From Microvirga terrestris (GTDB taxonomy: Bacteria > Pseudomonadota > Alphaproteobacteria > Rhizobiales > Beijerinckiaceae): a stretch of 64,000 nt of DNA. The stretch spans positions 62,001 to 126,000 of the forward strand of contig NZ_JADQDN010000002.1 in NCBI RefSeq assembly GCF_015694425.1, written 5' to 3'. Below are positions 54,125 to 63,097 of this stretch, one piece after another; within the stretch, counting starts at the first letter, position 1, and each line of letters begins with the position of its first letter. Made by a program: the position numbers and the translations under genes. The notes beneath the pieces were generated by a model. It worked only from the letters and a program-made list of their open reading frames with translations. It did no database searches and had not been told where the DNA came from.

Positions 54125-55284
54125 ACAATGTCGTGACCGCCAAGCGGCACTATGTCGATCCTGCCCCCTTCGATCCAGGCGCCACGGAGCCCGGCAGCAC
54201 GCAGAGCGAAAGCTTCTACCGTGCATCCTCCTGGCAGCTGATGTGGTGGAAGTTCCGGCGGCATAAGGTGGCGCTCGCCGCCGCTTTCGTGCTGCTCGCC
54301 TTCTATGCCCTCGTGCCCTTCGTCGAGGTCATCGCGCCCTACAACCAGACCAAGCGGCACGGCGACTTCCTCTATGCGCCGCCTCAAGGAATCCACCTGA
54401 TGCACGAGGGGCGGCTCATGGCCCCCTTCGTCTATCCCTACACCTACAGCTTCGACCTGGAGAACTTCCGGCGCGTCTACACACTCGACACCTCGAAGCC
54501 GCAGCCGATCCGTTATTTCTGCCGTGGCGACGATTACGAATTCTGGGGGATGTGGCAGGCGAACCTGCATCTGGTCTGCCCGCCGGAAAACGGAACGATG
54601 TTCCTGCTGGGTACCGACCGCCTCGGCCGCGATCTGCTTTCACGAATCATCTATGGCGCGCGGATTTCCCTCACCATCGGCATCGTGGGCATCGCGGTCT
54701 CGTTCACGCTCGGACTCTTCTTCGGCGGCCTTGCGGGCTATCTCGGGGGCTGGGTCGATCACGTGATCCAACGCATGATCGAGATCCTGCGCTCCCTGCC
54801 GGAGCTGCCCCTGTGGCTCGCGCTGTCAGCTGCCCTGCCGCCGAACTGGAGCCCGATTCTCGTGTTCTTCGGCATCACGATCATCCTTGGCCTCCTCGAC
54901 TGGCCGGGCCTCGCGCGCGCCGTGCGCTCCAAGCTGCTCTCCCTGCGCGAAGAGGATTTCGTCAAGGCTGCGGAGCTGATGGGCGCGTCCAAGCAGCGGG
55001 TGATCGCACGCCACCTCATCCCCAACTTCATGAGCCACCTCATCGCCTCGGCGACGCTCTCGATACCGTCCATGATCCTGGGTGAGACCGCGCTGTCCTT
55101 CCTAGGATTGGGGCTGCGGCCACCGGTGACGAGCTGGGGCGTGCTGCTCAATGAGGCGCAGAATCTCGCGGCCGTGCAGCTGCACCCTTGGCTTCTGTTC
55201 CCCATGGCCCCGGTGGTGATCGTGGTGCTCGCCTTCAACTTCATGGGCGATGGCCTCAGAGATGCGGCGGATCCGTATCATTAG
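54121..55284 (+). CDS. ABC transporter permease (DppC type)
   Basis: 387 residues, longer than a typical DppC (about 300) because of a periplasmic insert of about 90 residues after the first helix (about 75-160, rich in aromatic residues, with CRGDDYEFWGMW). Six helices follow the pattern LGTDRLGRDLLSRIIYGARI; the coupling loop is DFVKAAELMGASKQRVIARH. Last gene of the transporter operon, 73 bp before the amidase gene. Confidence 0.92.
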   Translation: MNNVVTAKRHYVDPAPFDPGATEPGSTQSESFYRASSWQLMWWKFRRHKVALAAAFVLLAFYALVPFVEVIAPYNQTKRHGDFLYAPPQGIHLMHEGRLMAPFVYPYTYSFDLENFRRVYTLDTSKPQPIRYFCRGDDYEFWGMWQANLHLVCPPENGTMFLLGTDRLGRDLLSRIIYGARISLTIGIVGIAVSFTLGLFFGGLAGYLGGWVDHVIQRMIEILRSLPELPLWLALSAALPPNWSPILVFFGITIILGLLDWPGLARAVRSKLLSLREEDFVKAAELMGASKQRVIARHLIPNFMSHLIASATLSIPSMILGETALSFLGLGLRPPVTSWGVLLNEAQNLAAVQLHPWLLFPMAPVVIVVLAFNFMGDGLRDAADPYH

Positions 55285-55357
55285 CTGGATGGCCTGTTGT
55301 CCTAAGGTCAAGGGAATGCGAGACATCCTGCATCGATGAAGAGAGCAGAGGTGTTTC

Positions 55358-56305
55358 GTGGCCGAGTACCGGATTGATGCGTCCCCTGAGAGCGTTCACT
55401 GGGGCTATTTCGATGCGGGCCTTCCCCCGCTTCTCACGGTGGAATCAGGCGACACGGTCACGATCTCGACCGTCTCCGGCGGCCCAGAGGCGATGCCGAA
55501 AGCGCCCTTCGTGATCCCGCAGGCCCTGTCAGACATTCATGCAGCCCAGAAGCCGAAGCTGCCCGGCCACATCTGCACAGGCCCTGTTGCCGTGCGCGGC
55601 GCCAAAACCGGTCAGGTTCTCGAAGTCCGCATCAAGGACATCCAGCTGCACTACGATTGGGGCTTCACCTATTCCGCGCCGCAGAAAGGCGCCCTGCCCG
55701 ACGATTTCGACGAGATCCACTTCATGACGATCCCGCTCGATCGGGAGCAGATGACAGGCAAGCTGCCCTGGGGATTGGAACTGCCCTTAAAACCGTTCTT
55801 CGGCGTGATGGCGGTGGCGCCACCGGCCTCCTGGGGTGCACTCAGCACCCTGCCCCCGCGCCGCAACGGCGGCAATCTCGACAACAAGGAACTGGTGGCG
55901 GGCACCACCCTCTATCTGCCGATCCATGTGGACGGCGCTCTGTTCTCCGTCGGCGACGGACACGGCGTGCAGGGCGACGGCGAGGTCTGCGTCACGGCCA
56001 TCGAGACCGGCCTCATCGGCACCTTCGAACTGCATCTGCGCGCGGACATGAGCCTCACCTGGCCCATGGCCGAGACGCCGACCCATGTCATGACCATGGC
56101 CTTTGATCCGGACCTCGACGACTGCGTAGTCATCGCGTTGCGCTCCATGATCGAGCTGATCGTCGCCCGCACCGGCATCACCAAGGCTGAGGCCTATGCC
56201 CTGTGCAGCCTCGCGGCGGACTTGCGCATCACGCAGGTGGTCAACGGCAACAAGGGTGTCCACGTGATGCTCGACAAGGGCCTGCTGCAGAAGGCACACC
56301 GCTAA
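55358..56305 (+). CDS. Acetamidase/formamidase family protein
   Basis: 315 residues of the FmdA/AmdA family. It starts with GTG. Visible features are HICTGPVAVRGAKTGQVLEV, PFFGVMAVAP and the metal-site region LPIHVDGALFSVGDGHGVQGDGEV with conserved Asp, His and Glu. Members hydrolyse formamide, acetamide or related short amides to ammonia and the acid. Placed just after the uptake operon, it may process the imported substrate; this is inference from position. Its stop overlaps the convergent gene's stop by 4 bp. Confidence 0.9.
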   Translation: MAEYRIDASPESVHWGYFDAGLPPLLTVESGDTVTISTVSGGPEAMPKAPFVIPQALSDIHAAQKPKLPGHICTGPVAVRGAKTGQVLEVRIKDIQLHYDWGFTYSAPQKGALPDDFDEIHFMTIPLDREQMTGKLPWGLELPLKPFFGVMAVAPPASWGALSTLPPRRNGGNLDNKELVAGTTLYLPIHVDGALFSVGDGHGVQGDGEVCVTAIETGLIGTFELHLRADMSLTWPMAETPTHVMTMAFDPDLDDCVVIALRSMIELIVARTGITKAEAYALCSLAADLRITQVVNGNKGVHVMLDKGLLQKAHR

Positions 56306-57552
56306 ACATTCTCAGGTGGCGGCTCGTCGCCGAAGATCGAGCGGCCGCCATAGGCATGCGACTTTGCCCGCTCCTGCCTGATGTGGTCTTCAACGTTAGG
56401 CCCTGTGGCATGGCGCTCGAGCTGACGCGCTTGGTCGTCCAGCCGCTTGAGGGCGAAAAGCTCCTCCTGCTGCCCGAGCTTCGCCTTCTGCACGGCGGAT
56501 TTCAGCACGCGGATCGTTTCGTCATAGACCCGCACCGGCACCGGATAAGGGTGCCTGTCCTTGCCGCCATGTGCGAAGGAAAAGCGGGCCGGATCGCTGA
56601 AGCGGCAGGGCGTGCCGTGCACGACCTCCGCCACCATGGCGAGCGCCTGCACGGTGCGCGGCCCGACGCCGGGCGTCATCAAGAGGTCGGAGAAGTCTTC
56701 AGGTCCCCGATCCGCCGCTGCCGCAAGGGTTCCGTGGAGCCGCCGCAGCACCACGTCCTTTGCCCGGACATCGTGATGCTCGGGCATGATCAGATGCGGC
56801 AGCAGGGGCTGCGGGCTCACGGCCGGGGCCGCTTCCGTTTCGCGCTCTTCCAACGCGAGGAATTTGCGGGCGATGTTGTCAGGTCCCAGTGTACCCAGAA
56901 TATTGATCTGCGCCTTGCGAGAGGCCTCCGCACGCCGGTCGGTGAGATTGACGATGGTGCCCTGCCCTTTGCCGTCGATGGCCGTATGCGGTTCGTCGAC
57001 GAAGCTTTCGAGATCCTCCGACAGCCAATGATAGCGGCGCGCCTGCCGGCTCTCGTCGTTCATTCCCTGCTGGACCACGGCCCATTTTCCGTCATCGGTG
57101 ACGATGAAGCCGTGAAGATAGAGATCGAACCCGTCCTGGATCGCCGCGCTGTCGACCTTCGCGACGAGGCGGCTGGCATTCGCGAGAGCGGCCCCATCGA
57201 AGCCGACGCGCTCACCGATCGCGACGAGTTCATGTGGCGTCCGCCGCGAGTGCTTTCCGCGTCCGCCGCAGACATGGATGCCAAGCTCCTTCGAGAGCGG
57301 CGTGAGCCCGCGCTTCAACGCTCCGATCACGCTGGTGGTGATGCCGGAGGAATGCCAGTCCATCCCCATCACGGCGCCGAAGGATTGAAACCAGAACGGA
57401 TGCGCCAGCCGGCGAAGCAGCTCGTCGCGTCCGTAATGGTGCACGATGGCCTCAGACACCACGCCGCCGAGGCGCGTCATGCGATCGGCCAGCCATTTCG
57501 GCACATGGCCTGAATGTAGCGGCAGATCGGCACTTCCGGCGCGCTTCGCCAT
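56302..57552 (-). CDS. DUF763 protein with helix-hairpin-helix
   Basis: 416 residues of DUF763, a family found in archaea and scattered bacteria. Conserved blocks are ADLPLHSGHVPKWLADRM at the start, GGRGKHSRRTPHEL (97-110), DESRQARRYHWLSED (166-180) and GQGTIVNLTDRRA. A helix-hairpin-helix (MTPGVGPRTVQALAMVAEVV, 292-311) implies nucleic-acid binding. No function is known to me. ATG at 57552. Confidence 0.85.
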   Translation of the reverse strand: MAKRAGSADLPLHSGHVPKWLADRMTRLGGVVSEAIVHHYGRDELLRRLAHPFWFQSFGAVMGMDWHSSGITTSVIGALKRGLTPLSKELGIHVCGGRGKHSRRTPHELVAIGERVGFDGAALANASRLVAKVDSAAIQDGFDLYLHGFIVTDDGKWAVVQQGMNDESRQARRYHWLSEDLESFVDEPHTAIDGKGQGTIVNLTDRRAEASRKAQINILGTLGPDNIARKFLALEERETEAAPAVSPQPLLPHLIMPEHHDVRAKDVVLRRLHGTLAAAADRGPEDFSDLLMTPGVGPRTVQALAMVAEVVHGTPCRFSDPARFSFAHGGKDRHPYPVPVRVYDETIRVLKSAVQKAKLGQQEELFALKRLDDQARQLERHATGPNVEDHIRQERAKSHAYGGRSIFGDEPPPENV

Positions 57553-57647
57553 CGAGCGGTGTCTCCTTGGGATGTTGCGTCAGGCCTTATGCCAAGCAAA
57601 CTTTAAGAGCTATATTTGGGGAGCTGCAATCGATGTTCGTCGCTGCA

Positions 57648-58370
57648 TCAATTTTGCATGAAACTTCTGACTGGCTGCCTTTCTTCCACATGCCCAGGAG
57701 AGAGGCCCGTGATGCGCACTATGTGGTCTGATTGCTCAAGCCACTCAGCCGGCTTTGTCCAGTCGAGAGTTGAGGAAACACCAGGGCAAGCATTCAGTCT
57801 CTCTGCAATGACGAGACAATCTGTCCATATGCCGCCACGCCTTACAAGAAGGTGCTTCCCATCAGGCGTAGCAACCAGGGCAGGATCTTTGGTCCACGAT
57901 CCGTCCTCCGAGTAGGATAGTGAGACGTCAGACAAATTCTGCCAAACCAATCCACGAGCATCTTTGGCCTGCCAGAGGTCATAGACTTCGTCAGTGGGAA
58001 CTGGTTGGATTCCCAACATCACCAATCTGCCGTCAGCGAGTTGCACCCTGTTGATTTCCACCGGGGTTCCGGCGCTAATCATCAGGAAAACAAAAGTGAG
58101 AAATAGAATCAACAGGCTTGGAACAGCCCCCAACAGCCAGAGGAGACGTCGCTTCCAACCAGATGCTACTACGGCACCGAGAACCAGGCCGATAAGAACG
58201 GCTAGGAAGCCATAAACGCGAAGTTCGCTCATCAAAGCTGGCGCTATGGCTTCTTGATAAGCTTTACCTGAAACTATGAACCAGAGATTGATTGCAAAAT
58301 CCGCCCCTAAGAACAGGGCACCTATTGTGAGACTGGTGTTACGGACAGCAAGAGAAATTTGCCTCAGCAA
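57648..58370 (-). CDS. Orphan membrane protein of unknown function
   Basis: 240 residues. Three hydrophobic segments (about 15-35, 52-70, 75-100) are followed by a soluble C-terminal half of 140 residues with Trp-rich stretches. I recognise no domain. The start is a TTG at 58370 with only a weak GAAGA ribosome-binding site. Base composition is noticeably more AT-rich than the neighbours, which suggests recent acquisition or weak selection. Flanked by 95 bp and 113 bp non-coding DNA. Confidence 0.6.
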   Translation of the reverse strand: MLRQISLAVRNTSLTIGALFLGADFAINLWFIVSGKAYQEAIAPALMSELRVYGFLAVLIGLVLGAVVASGWKRRLLWLLGAVPSLLILFLTFVFLMISAGTPVEINRVQLADGRLVMLGIQPVPTDEVYDLWQAKDARGLVWQNLSDVSLSYSEDGSWTKDPALVATPDGKHLLVRRGGIWTDCLVIAERLNACPGVSSTLDWTKPAEWLEQSDHIVRITGLSPGHVEERQPVRSFMQN

Positions 58371-58450
58371 TCTTCTACACCCCGCGCATTCGAATAACGT
58401 TTCTCTATAACTTCTTGGTCTACAGTTGTCGAACCTCCTGCAGCTATGAA

Positions 58451-58475
58451 AGAAAAAGGCGCCCGAAGGCGCCTT
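58451..58475 (-). terminator. Rho-independent terminator of the RNA helicase gene
   Basis: An 8-bp stem AAGGCGCC (58456-58463) with GGCGCCTT (58468-58475), a tetraloop, and five T residues on the minus strand (58457-58453). It lies 8 bp after the stop of the helicase gene. Confidence 0.92.
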
Positions 58476-58483
58476 AAACTGTC

Positions 58484-59998
58484 TTAGCGGCGGCGGGGGC
58501 TCTTTTCGAGCCAGGCCACCTGGGCGCCATCACCACGGCGGCCTTCCGACCGCTGCGCGGCGGGCTTTCCTTGAGCAGACCGTTGTGCCTGAGCCGGACG
58601 CTGACCTTGCGCAGGACGCTGGCCTTGTGCGGGGCGCTGCTGGTTGCCGTTGGGCTGGCCGCCCTGAGGCTGACCGTTGCCCGCAGGCTTGCCACCGTGA
58701 CCGCGACGGCGCTTCGGCCCGCGATCAGCATTCGGATCGGCGCTGCGCGGCTGGCCGTGGCCCTGATGCCCGCGGGCATGGGGCGCTGCGCGACCCCGTG
58801 GCTGACCGTTGCGCCCGGACTGCTCGCGGCGCGGCTCAGAAGCCTCGGACACGGCAGAACCGGCAGGCAAGCCCTCAGGAAGCGGCATGACCGGCACCTT
58901 GAGGCGGGTCAGCTTCTCGATGTCCTTCAGGTAGGCCTTTTCCTCGTCGTTGCAAAACGAGATAGCGGAGCCCGTGGCGCCCGCACGGGCCGTGCGGCCG
59001 ATGCGGTGAACGTAGGATTCCGGCACGTTCGGCAGGTCGTAGTTGATGACGTGAGACACGCCATCGACGTCGATGCCGCGAGCCGCGATGTCGGTGGCCA
59101 CCAGAACACGGCACGAGCCGTCGCGGAAGCCTGCCAGCGCACGCTCGCGCTGCGGCTGTGACTTGTTGCCGTGGATGGCGGCGCCCGCGATGCCGGCCTT
59201 GTCGAGGCCGCGCACCACCTTGTCCGCGCCGTGCTTGGTGCGGGTGAAGACGAGCACGCGGTCGATGGCCGGATCGCGCAGGAGCGTCTCGAGCAGAACC
59301 TGCTTGCGGCCGGTCTGCACGAAGATCACGCTCTGCTCCACGCGCTCGGCGGTCGTCGCCACAGGGGTGACGGCCACATGGGCCGGATTGCGCAGGAAGG
59401 ACTCGGCCAGGGTCGAGATCGTCTTCGGCATGGTGGCCGAGAAGAACAGGCTCTGGCGCTCCTTCGGCAGCAGGGTCACGATGCGCTTCAACGCATGAAT
59501 GAAGCCGAGGTCGAGCATCTGATCGGCCTCGTCGAGAACGAGGATCTCGATCTCACGCAAGGACAGGGCCCTGCGGTCGATGAGATCGATCAGGCGGCCG
59601 GGCGTGGCGACGAGCACGTCGACGCCGTTCAACAGCGCCTTCTCCTGACGGGAGATGGTGACGCCGCCGAACACCACTTCGGTGGTGAGCCGGAGATTGC
59701 GGCCATAGGTCTTGAAGCTGTCGGCGATCTGGCTGGCGAGCTCACGGGTCGGGCTGAGCACGAGCACGCGGGGGCTCTTCGGCTTACGCGGCTTCGGGCT
59801 CTCGGACAGGCGGTGCAGGATCGGCAGCGCGAAGGCAGCCGTCTTGCCGGTGCCGGTCTGTGCGATGCCACAGACGTCGCGGCCTTCCATGGCGTACGGA
59901 ATGGTCTGGGCCTGGATCGGGGTGGGCTTCTCGTAGCCCTCGGTCGCAAGCGCCTTCAGGATCGGCTGGGCCAATCCGAAATCGGTGAAGAGTGTCAA
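58484..59998 (-). CDS. rhlE: DEAD-box RNA helicase, RhlE type
   Basis: 504 residues. Helicase motifs in order: Q motif (YEKPTPIQAQTIP), I AQTGTGKT, Ia PTRELASQI, II DEAD, III SAT, V ATDIAARGID, VI HRIGRTARAG. The C-terminal 130 residues are Gln/Gly/Arg-rich with repeated GQRPAQ units, likely an RNA-binding or condensate-forming tail. RhlE proteins act in RNA decay, ribosome assembly or cold adaptation. The start is a TTG at 59998 without a purine-rich ribosome-binding site; the leader reads CACCTCCTTTG there, so the start is uncertain though the homologous part begins here. Confidence 0.92.
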   Translation of the reverse strand: MTLFTDFGLAQPILKALATEGYEKPTPIQAQTIPYAMEGRDVCGIAQTGTGKTAAFALPILHRLSESPKPRKPKSPRVLVLSPTRELASQIADSFKTYGRNLRLTTEVVFGGVTISRQEKALLNGVDVLVATPGRLIDLIDRRALSLREIEILVLDEADQMLDLGFIHALKRIVTLLPKERQSLFFSATMPKTISTLAESFLRNPAHVAVTPVATTAERVEQSVIFVQTGRKQVLLETLLRDPAIDRVLVFTRTKHGADKVVRGLDKAGIAGAAIHGNKSQPQRERALAGFRDGSCRVLVATDIAARGIDVDGVSHVINYDLPNVPESYVHRIGRTARAGATGSAISFCNDEEKAYLKDIEKLTRLKVPVMPLPEGLPAGSAVSEASEPRREQSGRNGQPRGRAAPHARGHQGHGQPRSADPNADRGPKRRRGHGGKPAGNGQPQGGQPNGNQQRPAQGQRPAQGQRPAQAQRSAQGKPAAQRSEGRRGDGAQVAWLEKSPRRR

Positions 59999-60268
59999 AG
60001 GAGGTGTGTCTTTCGAACGAATGCGGTGAGCCGGAAAGCAGGTTCGGCTTCATAAAGCAAAGGCGCTTCAGGGCTCTTTGGGAAACAGCCCGCGTGATGG
60101 GGCCGTCTTATGATGGAGCGATTGAAGAAGGGAACCGGGGTCTTCGCTCATGCGAATATCCGTCACGCAGTCCCGCTCAAGCTGCTTGGATGCCAAGCGC
60201 CGTCGCCTGCTGTGCATATGGGCGCTAAAAACCTATCCGTCAACCGCATGGCCTGACATAAAGCAAGA

Positions 60269-61471
60269 ATGTCACCATCCGGCTCCATGCCCTGGCGCAT
60301 CGTCTCGGCCCTCTCGATCACCCATCTGATCTCCTACGGGACGCTGTTCTATGCCTTCGCCCTCCTCATCGAGCCTATGGAGCGCGACCTCGGATGGTCG
60401 AAGACGGCCCTGACTGCCGCCTTCTCGCTCGCGCTCATTTCCTCGGCGTTCTTCGCCGTACCGGTCGGGCGACTGATCGACCAGGGCTACGGGCGGGCCG
60501 TGATGACCGGGGGGTCGGTGCTGGCTGCCCTCCTCCTCGCCTTGTGGGCCTATACTGACAGCTACCCGGTTTTCCTGCTGATCTGGCTCGGCCTGGGTGC
60601 TGCCACGAGCGCTCTCTTCTATGAGGCGGGCTTCGCAGTCCTGGCACTGAACCTCGGCCTTCTGGCCCGCCGGGGGATCACAATCATCACTCTCGTGGCC
60701 GGATTCGCCAGCACGGTGTTCATCCCTCTCCTCCATGTGCTCATCGACCGCTATGGCTGGCGCGACACGATCCTCGTGATGGCGGCCCTGAATGTCGGGA
60801 TCTGCGCCGTGCTGCACGCTTTCTGCATCCCGGCCGCCCCTGAAAGACCAAAGCATACCGGTGAGCCCCGAGTAGTCTCTCCATCAGCCTCGAACCCTCG
60901 CCGCGTTCTCGCCAAGCCCGCCTTCTGGTTTTTCGTGATCACCAGCGTCCTTCAGGGCATGATCTCGACCGGGATTCCCGTGCACCTGATCCCGATCTTT
61001 CTTGAGCGCGGGTTTTCCATCGACGCGGCCGTGGCCGCCTATACGATGATCGGGCCGGCCCAGGTTGCGGCGAGGTTCCTCACCGGGTTCGGCGAGCGGG
61101 CCATGAGCCTCAAGGGGATCGGGGTCGCCACCATGGCGCTCAGCGCCCTCGGGTTCCTCCTCCTGCCCTTCATTCCGGCAGGTTCCTGGCTGATCCTGGC
61201 TTTCGCGTCCCTCTATGGTGCCTCCAACGGGATGTTGACCATCGTGCGCGCCCTGCTCCCGCCGGAGCTGTTCGGGCGTGAGAATTATGGCGCGATCCAG
61301 GGCATGATCGCCATGCCGGTCCGGATCACGATGGCCATCGCGCCCTTTGCCTTCGGGGCCCTCTGGGCATGGTGGGGTAGCTACGACGCCGTGATTGTTC
61401 TCTGCCTCGGCATGGCCGTGTGCTCCCTCGTGGCCTTCATGCTAAATCTGGCCCTGGCGAACGAGCCCTGA
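60269..61471 (+). CDS. MFS transporter
   Basis: 400 residues with 12 predicted helices, in two halves of six around a loop near 195-210. It begins SALSITHLISYGTLFYAFAL and has the family motif A-like VGRLIDQGYGRAVMTGG between helices 2 and 3. It belongs to the drug/monocarboxylate-type group judging by the short loops. Substrate unknown. It lies 90 bp before glpD in the same direction; glycerol-3-phosphate uptake is conceivable but not supported by specific motifs. The 270 bp upstream (59999-60268) hold the divergent rhlE leader and no gene. Confidence 0.88.
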   Translation: MSPSGSMPWRIVSALSITHLISYGTLFYAFALLIEPMERDLGWSKTALTAAFSLALISSAFFAVPVGRLIDQGYGRAVMTGGSVLAALLLALWAYTDSYPVFLLIWLGLGAATSALFYEAGFAVLALNLGLLARRGITIITLVAGFASTVFIPLLHVLIDRYGWRDTILVMAALNVGICAVLHAFCIPAAPERPKHTGEPRVVSPSASNPRRVLAKPAFWFFVITSVLQGMISTGIPVHLIPIFLERGFSIDAAVAAYTMIGPAQVAARFLTGFGERAMSLKGIGVATMALSALGFLLLPFIPAGSWLILAFASLYGASNGMLTIVRALLPPELFGRENYGAIQGMIAMPVRITMAIAPFAFGALWAWWGSYDAVIVLCLGMAVCSLVAFMLNLALANEP

Positions 61472-61561
61472 ATAACATACAGAATTGGCTTGCCTTAGGC
61501 GGCTAAAGAAACCATGTGCAGGGCGCCGGGACAGCCCCGGCTGCAAGGAAAGACGCATTCC

Positions 61562-63082
61562 GTGACGACAGTGACCGATCTTCTGATTGTAGGCGGCGGC
61601 ATCAACGGCGCCGGCATCGCGCGCGATGCCGTGGGCCGGGGCCTCTCGGTGGTGCTCTGCGAGCAGGGCGACCTTGCCGGCTACACCTCCTCCGCCTCGA
61701 CCAAGCTGATCCACGGCGGCCTGCGCTACCTCGAATATTACGAGTTCCGGCTGGTGCGCGAGGCCCTGTTCGAACGGGAGCGCCTGCTCGAATCCGCCCC
61801 TCACATCATCTGGCCCCTGCGTTTCATCCTGCCGCATGAGAAGGGCATCCGCCCGGCCTGGTTCGTGCGCCTGGGCCTGTTCATGTACGACCACCTCGCC
61901 CCGCGCAAGAAGCTCCCGGGCACGGAAGGCATCAAGCTCACCCGGCATCCCGCAGGCCAGGCCCTGAAGCCCGGCTTCGACACCGCCTTCGTCTATTCCG
62001 ACTGTTGGGTCGAGGACAGCCGCATGGTGGCCCTCAATGCGCTGGATGCCTTCGAGAAGGGCGCCGACATCCGGGTGCGCACCAAGCTCACCTCCGCCCG
62101 CCGCGAGGGCCAGACCTGGGTCGCCACCCTCCAGAACGTGGAGACGGGCGAGACGGAAGAAGTACGCGCCAAAGTGATCGTCAATGCGGGCGGCCCCTTC
62201 GTGGCCGACGTGCTCAACGCCAAGCTCGGGCTGAACACCACCAAGAACGTGCGCCTCGTGAAGGGCAGCCACATCGTGGTGCCGAAGCTCTTCGACACCA
62301 AGGAAGCGTTCATTCTCCAGAACACGGACAAGCGGATCGTCTTCGCCATCCCCTACCAGGAGAGGTTCACCCTCATCGGCACCACCGATATCCCGGTTGA
62401 GTCCGTGCCGGACAAGAAGGTGGAGATCACCCCCGACGAGGTCCAATACCTCTGCAACGTGGTGAACCACTTCTTCAAGCGCGAGGTGACCCCGGCCGAA
62501 GTGGTGTGGACCTATTCCGGCGTGCGCCCGCTCTTCGACGACGGCTCGACCAACGCCTCGGCGGTCACCCGCGACTACGTGTTCGACATGGACGCCCCGC
62601 AGGGCCAGGCGCCGGTGTTGTCGATCTTCGGTGGCAAGATAACCACCTTCCGCAGGCTCTCCGAACACGCCCTCGATGAGTTGAAGGCCTATTTCCCGAA
62701 CATGAAGCCGTCCTGGACGGAAAAGGCCAAGATGCCGGGCGGGGACATGCCGGACGCCGATTTCGACCGCTTCTTCGCCACCGTGCGTCAGCGCTGGCCC
62801 TTCCTGCCCGAGCAGATCGCGCACCGCCTCGCCCGCGCCTACGGCACGCGGATCGAGGAGCTTCTGGGCTCCGCCAAGTCTATGGCCGATCTCGGCGAGG
62901 ATTTCGGCGCTGGGCTGACGGCGTCCGAGGTAGACTATCTTGTGCGCCGCGAATGGGCACGCTCCGCCGAGGACATCCTCTGGCGCCGTTCCAAGCTCGG
63001 GCTGCATGTGCCGGTTGACGCTCCGACCAAGATCGATGCCTATTTGGCCAGGACAAAAGCAACCGCCGTCGCGGCTCAATAA
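61562..63082 (+). CDS. glpD: Aerobic glycerol-3-phosphate dehydrogenase
   Basis: 506 residues. FAD-binding motif DLLIVGGGINGAGIARDA near the N-terminus, the GlpD fingerprint STKLIHGGLRYLEYYEFRLV, and GGKITTFRRLSEHAL towards the C-terminus. It oxidises sn-glycerol 3-phosphate to dihydroxyacetone phosphate and passes electrons to ubiquinone at the inner membrane. The GTG at 61562, behind AAGGAAAG, is chosen over an ATG at 61514. glpK follows 15 bp downstream, forming a glycerol-use operon. Confidence 0.94.
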   Translation: MTTVTDLLIVGGGINGAGIARDAVGRGLSVVLCEQGDLAGYTSSASTKLIHGGLRYLEYYEFRLVREALFERERLLESAPHIIWPLRFILPHEKGIRPAWFVRLGLFMYDHLAPRKKLPGTEGIKLTRHPAGQALKPGFDTAFVYSDCWVEDSRMVALNALDAFEKGADIRVRTKLTSARREGQTWVATLQNVETGETEEVRAKVIVNAGGPFVADVLNAKLGLNTTKNVRLVKGSHIVVPKLFDTKEAFILQNTDKRIVFAIPYQERFTLIGTTDIPVESVPDKKVEITPDEVQYLCNVVNHFFKREVTPAEVVWTYSGVRPLFDDGSTNASAVTRDYVFDMDAPQGQAPVLSIFGGKITTFRRLSEHALDELKAYFPNMKPSWTEKAKMPGGDMPDADFDRFFATVRQRWPFLPEQIAHRLARAYGTRIEELLGSAKSMADLGEDFGAGLTASEVDYLVRREWARSAEDILWRRSKLGLHVPVDAPTKIDAYLARTKATAVAAQ

Positions 63083-63097
63083 GTTTCGGGGAAGGAA

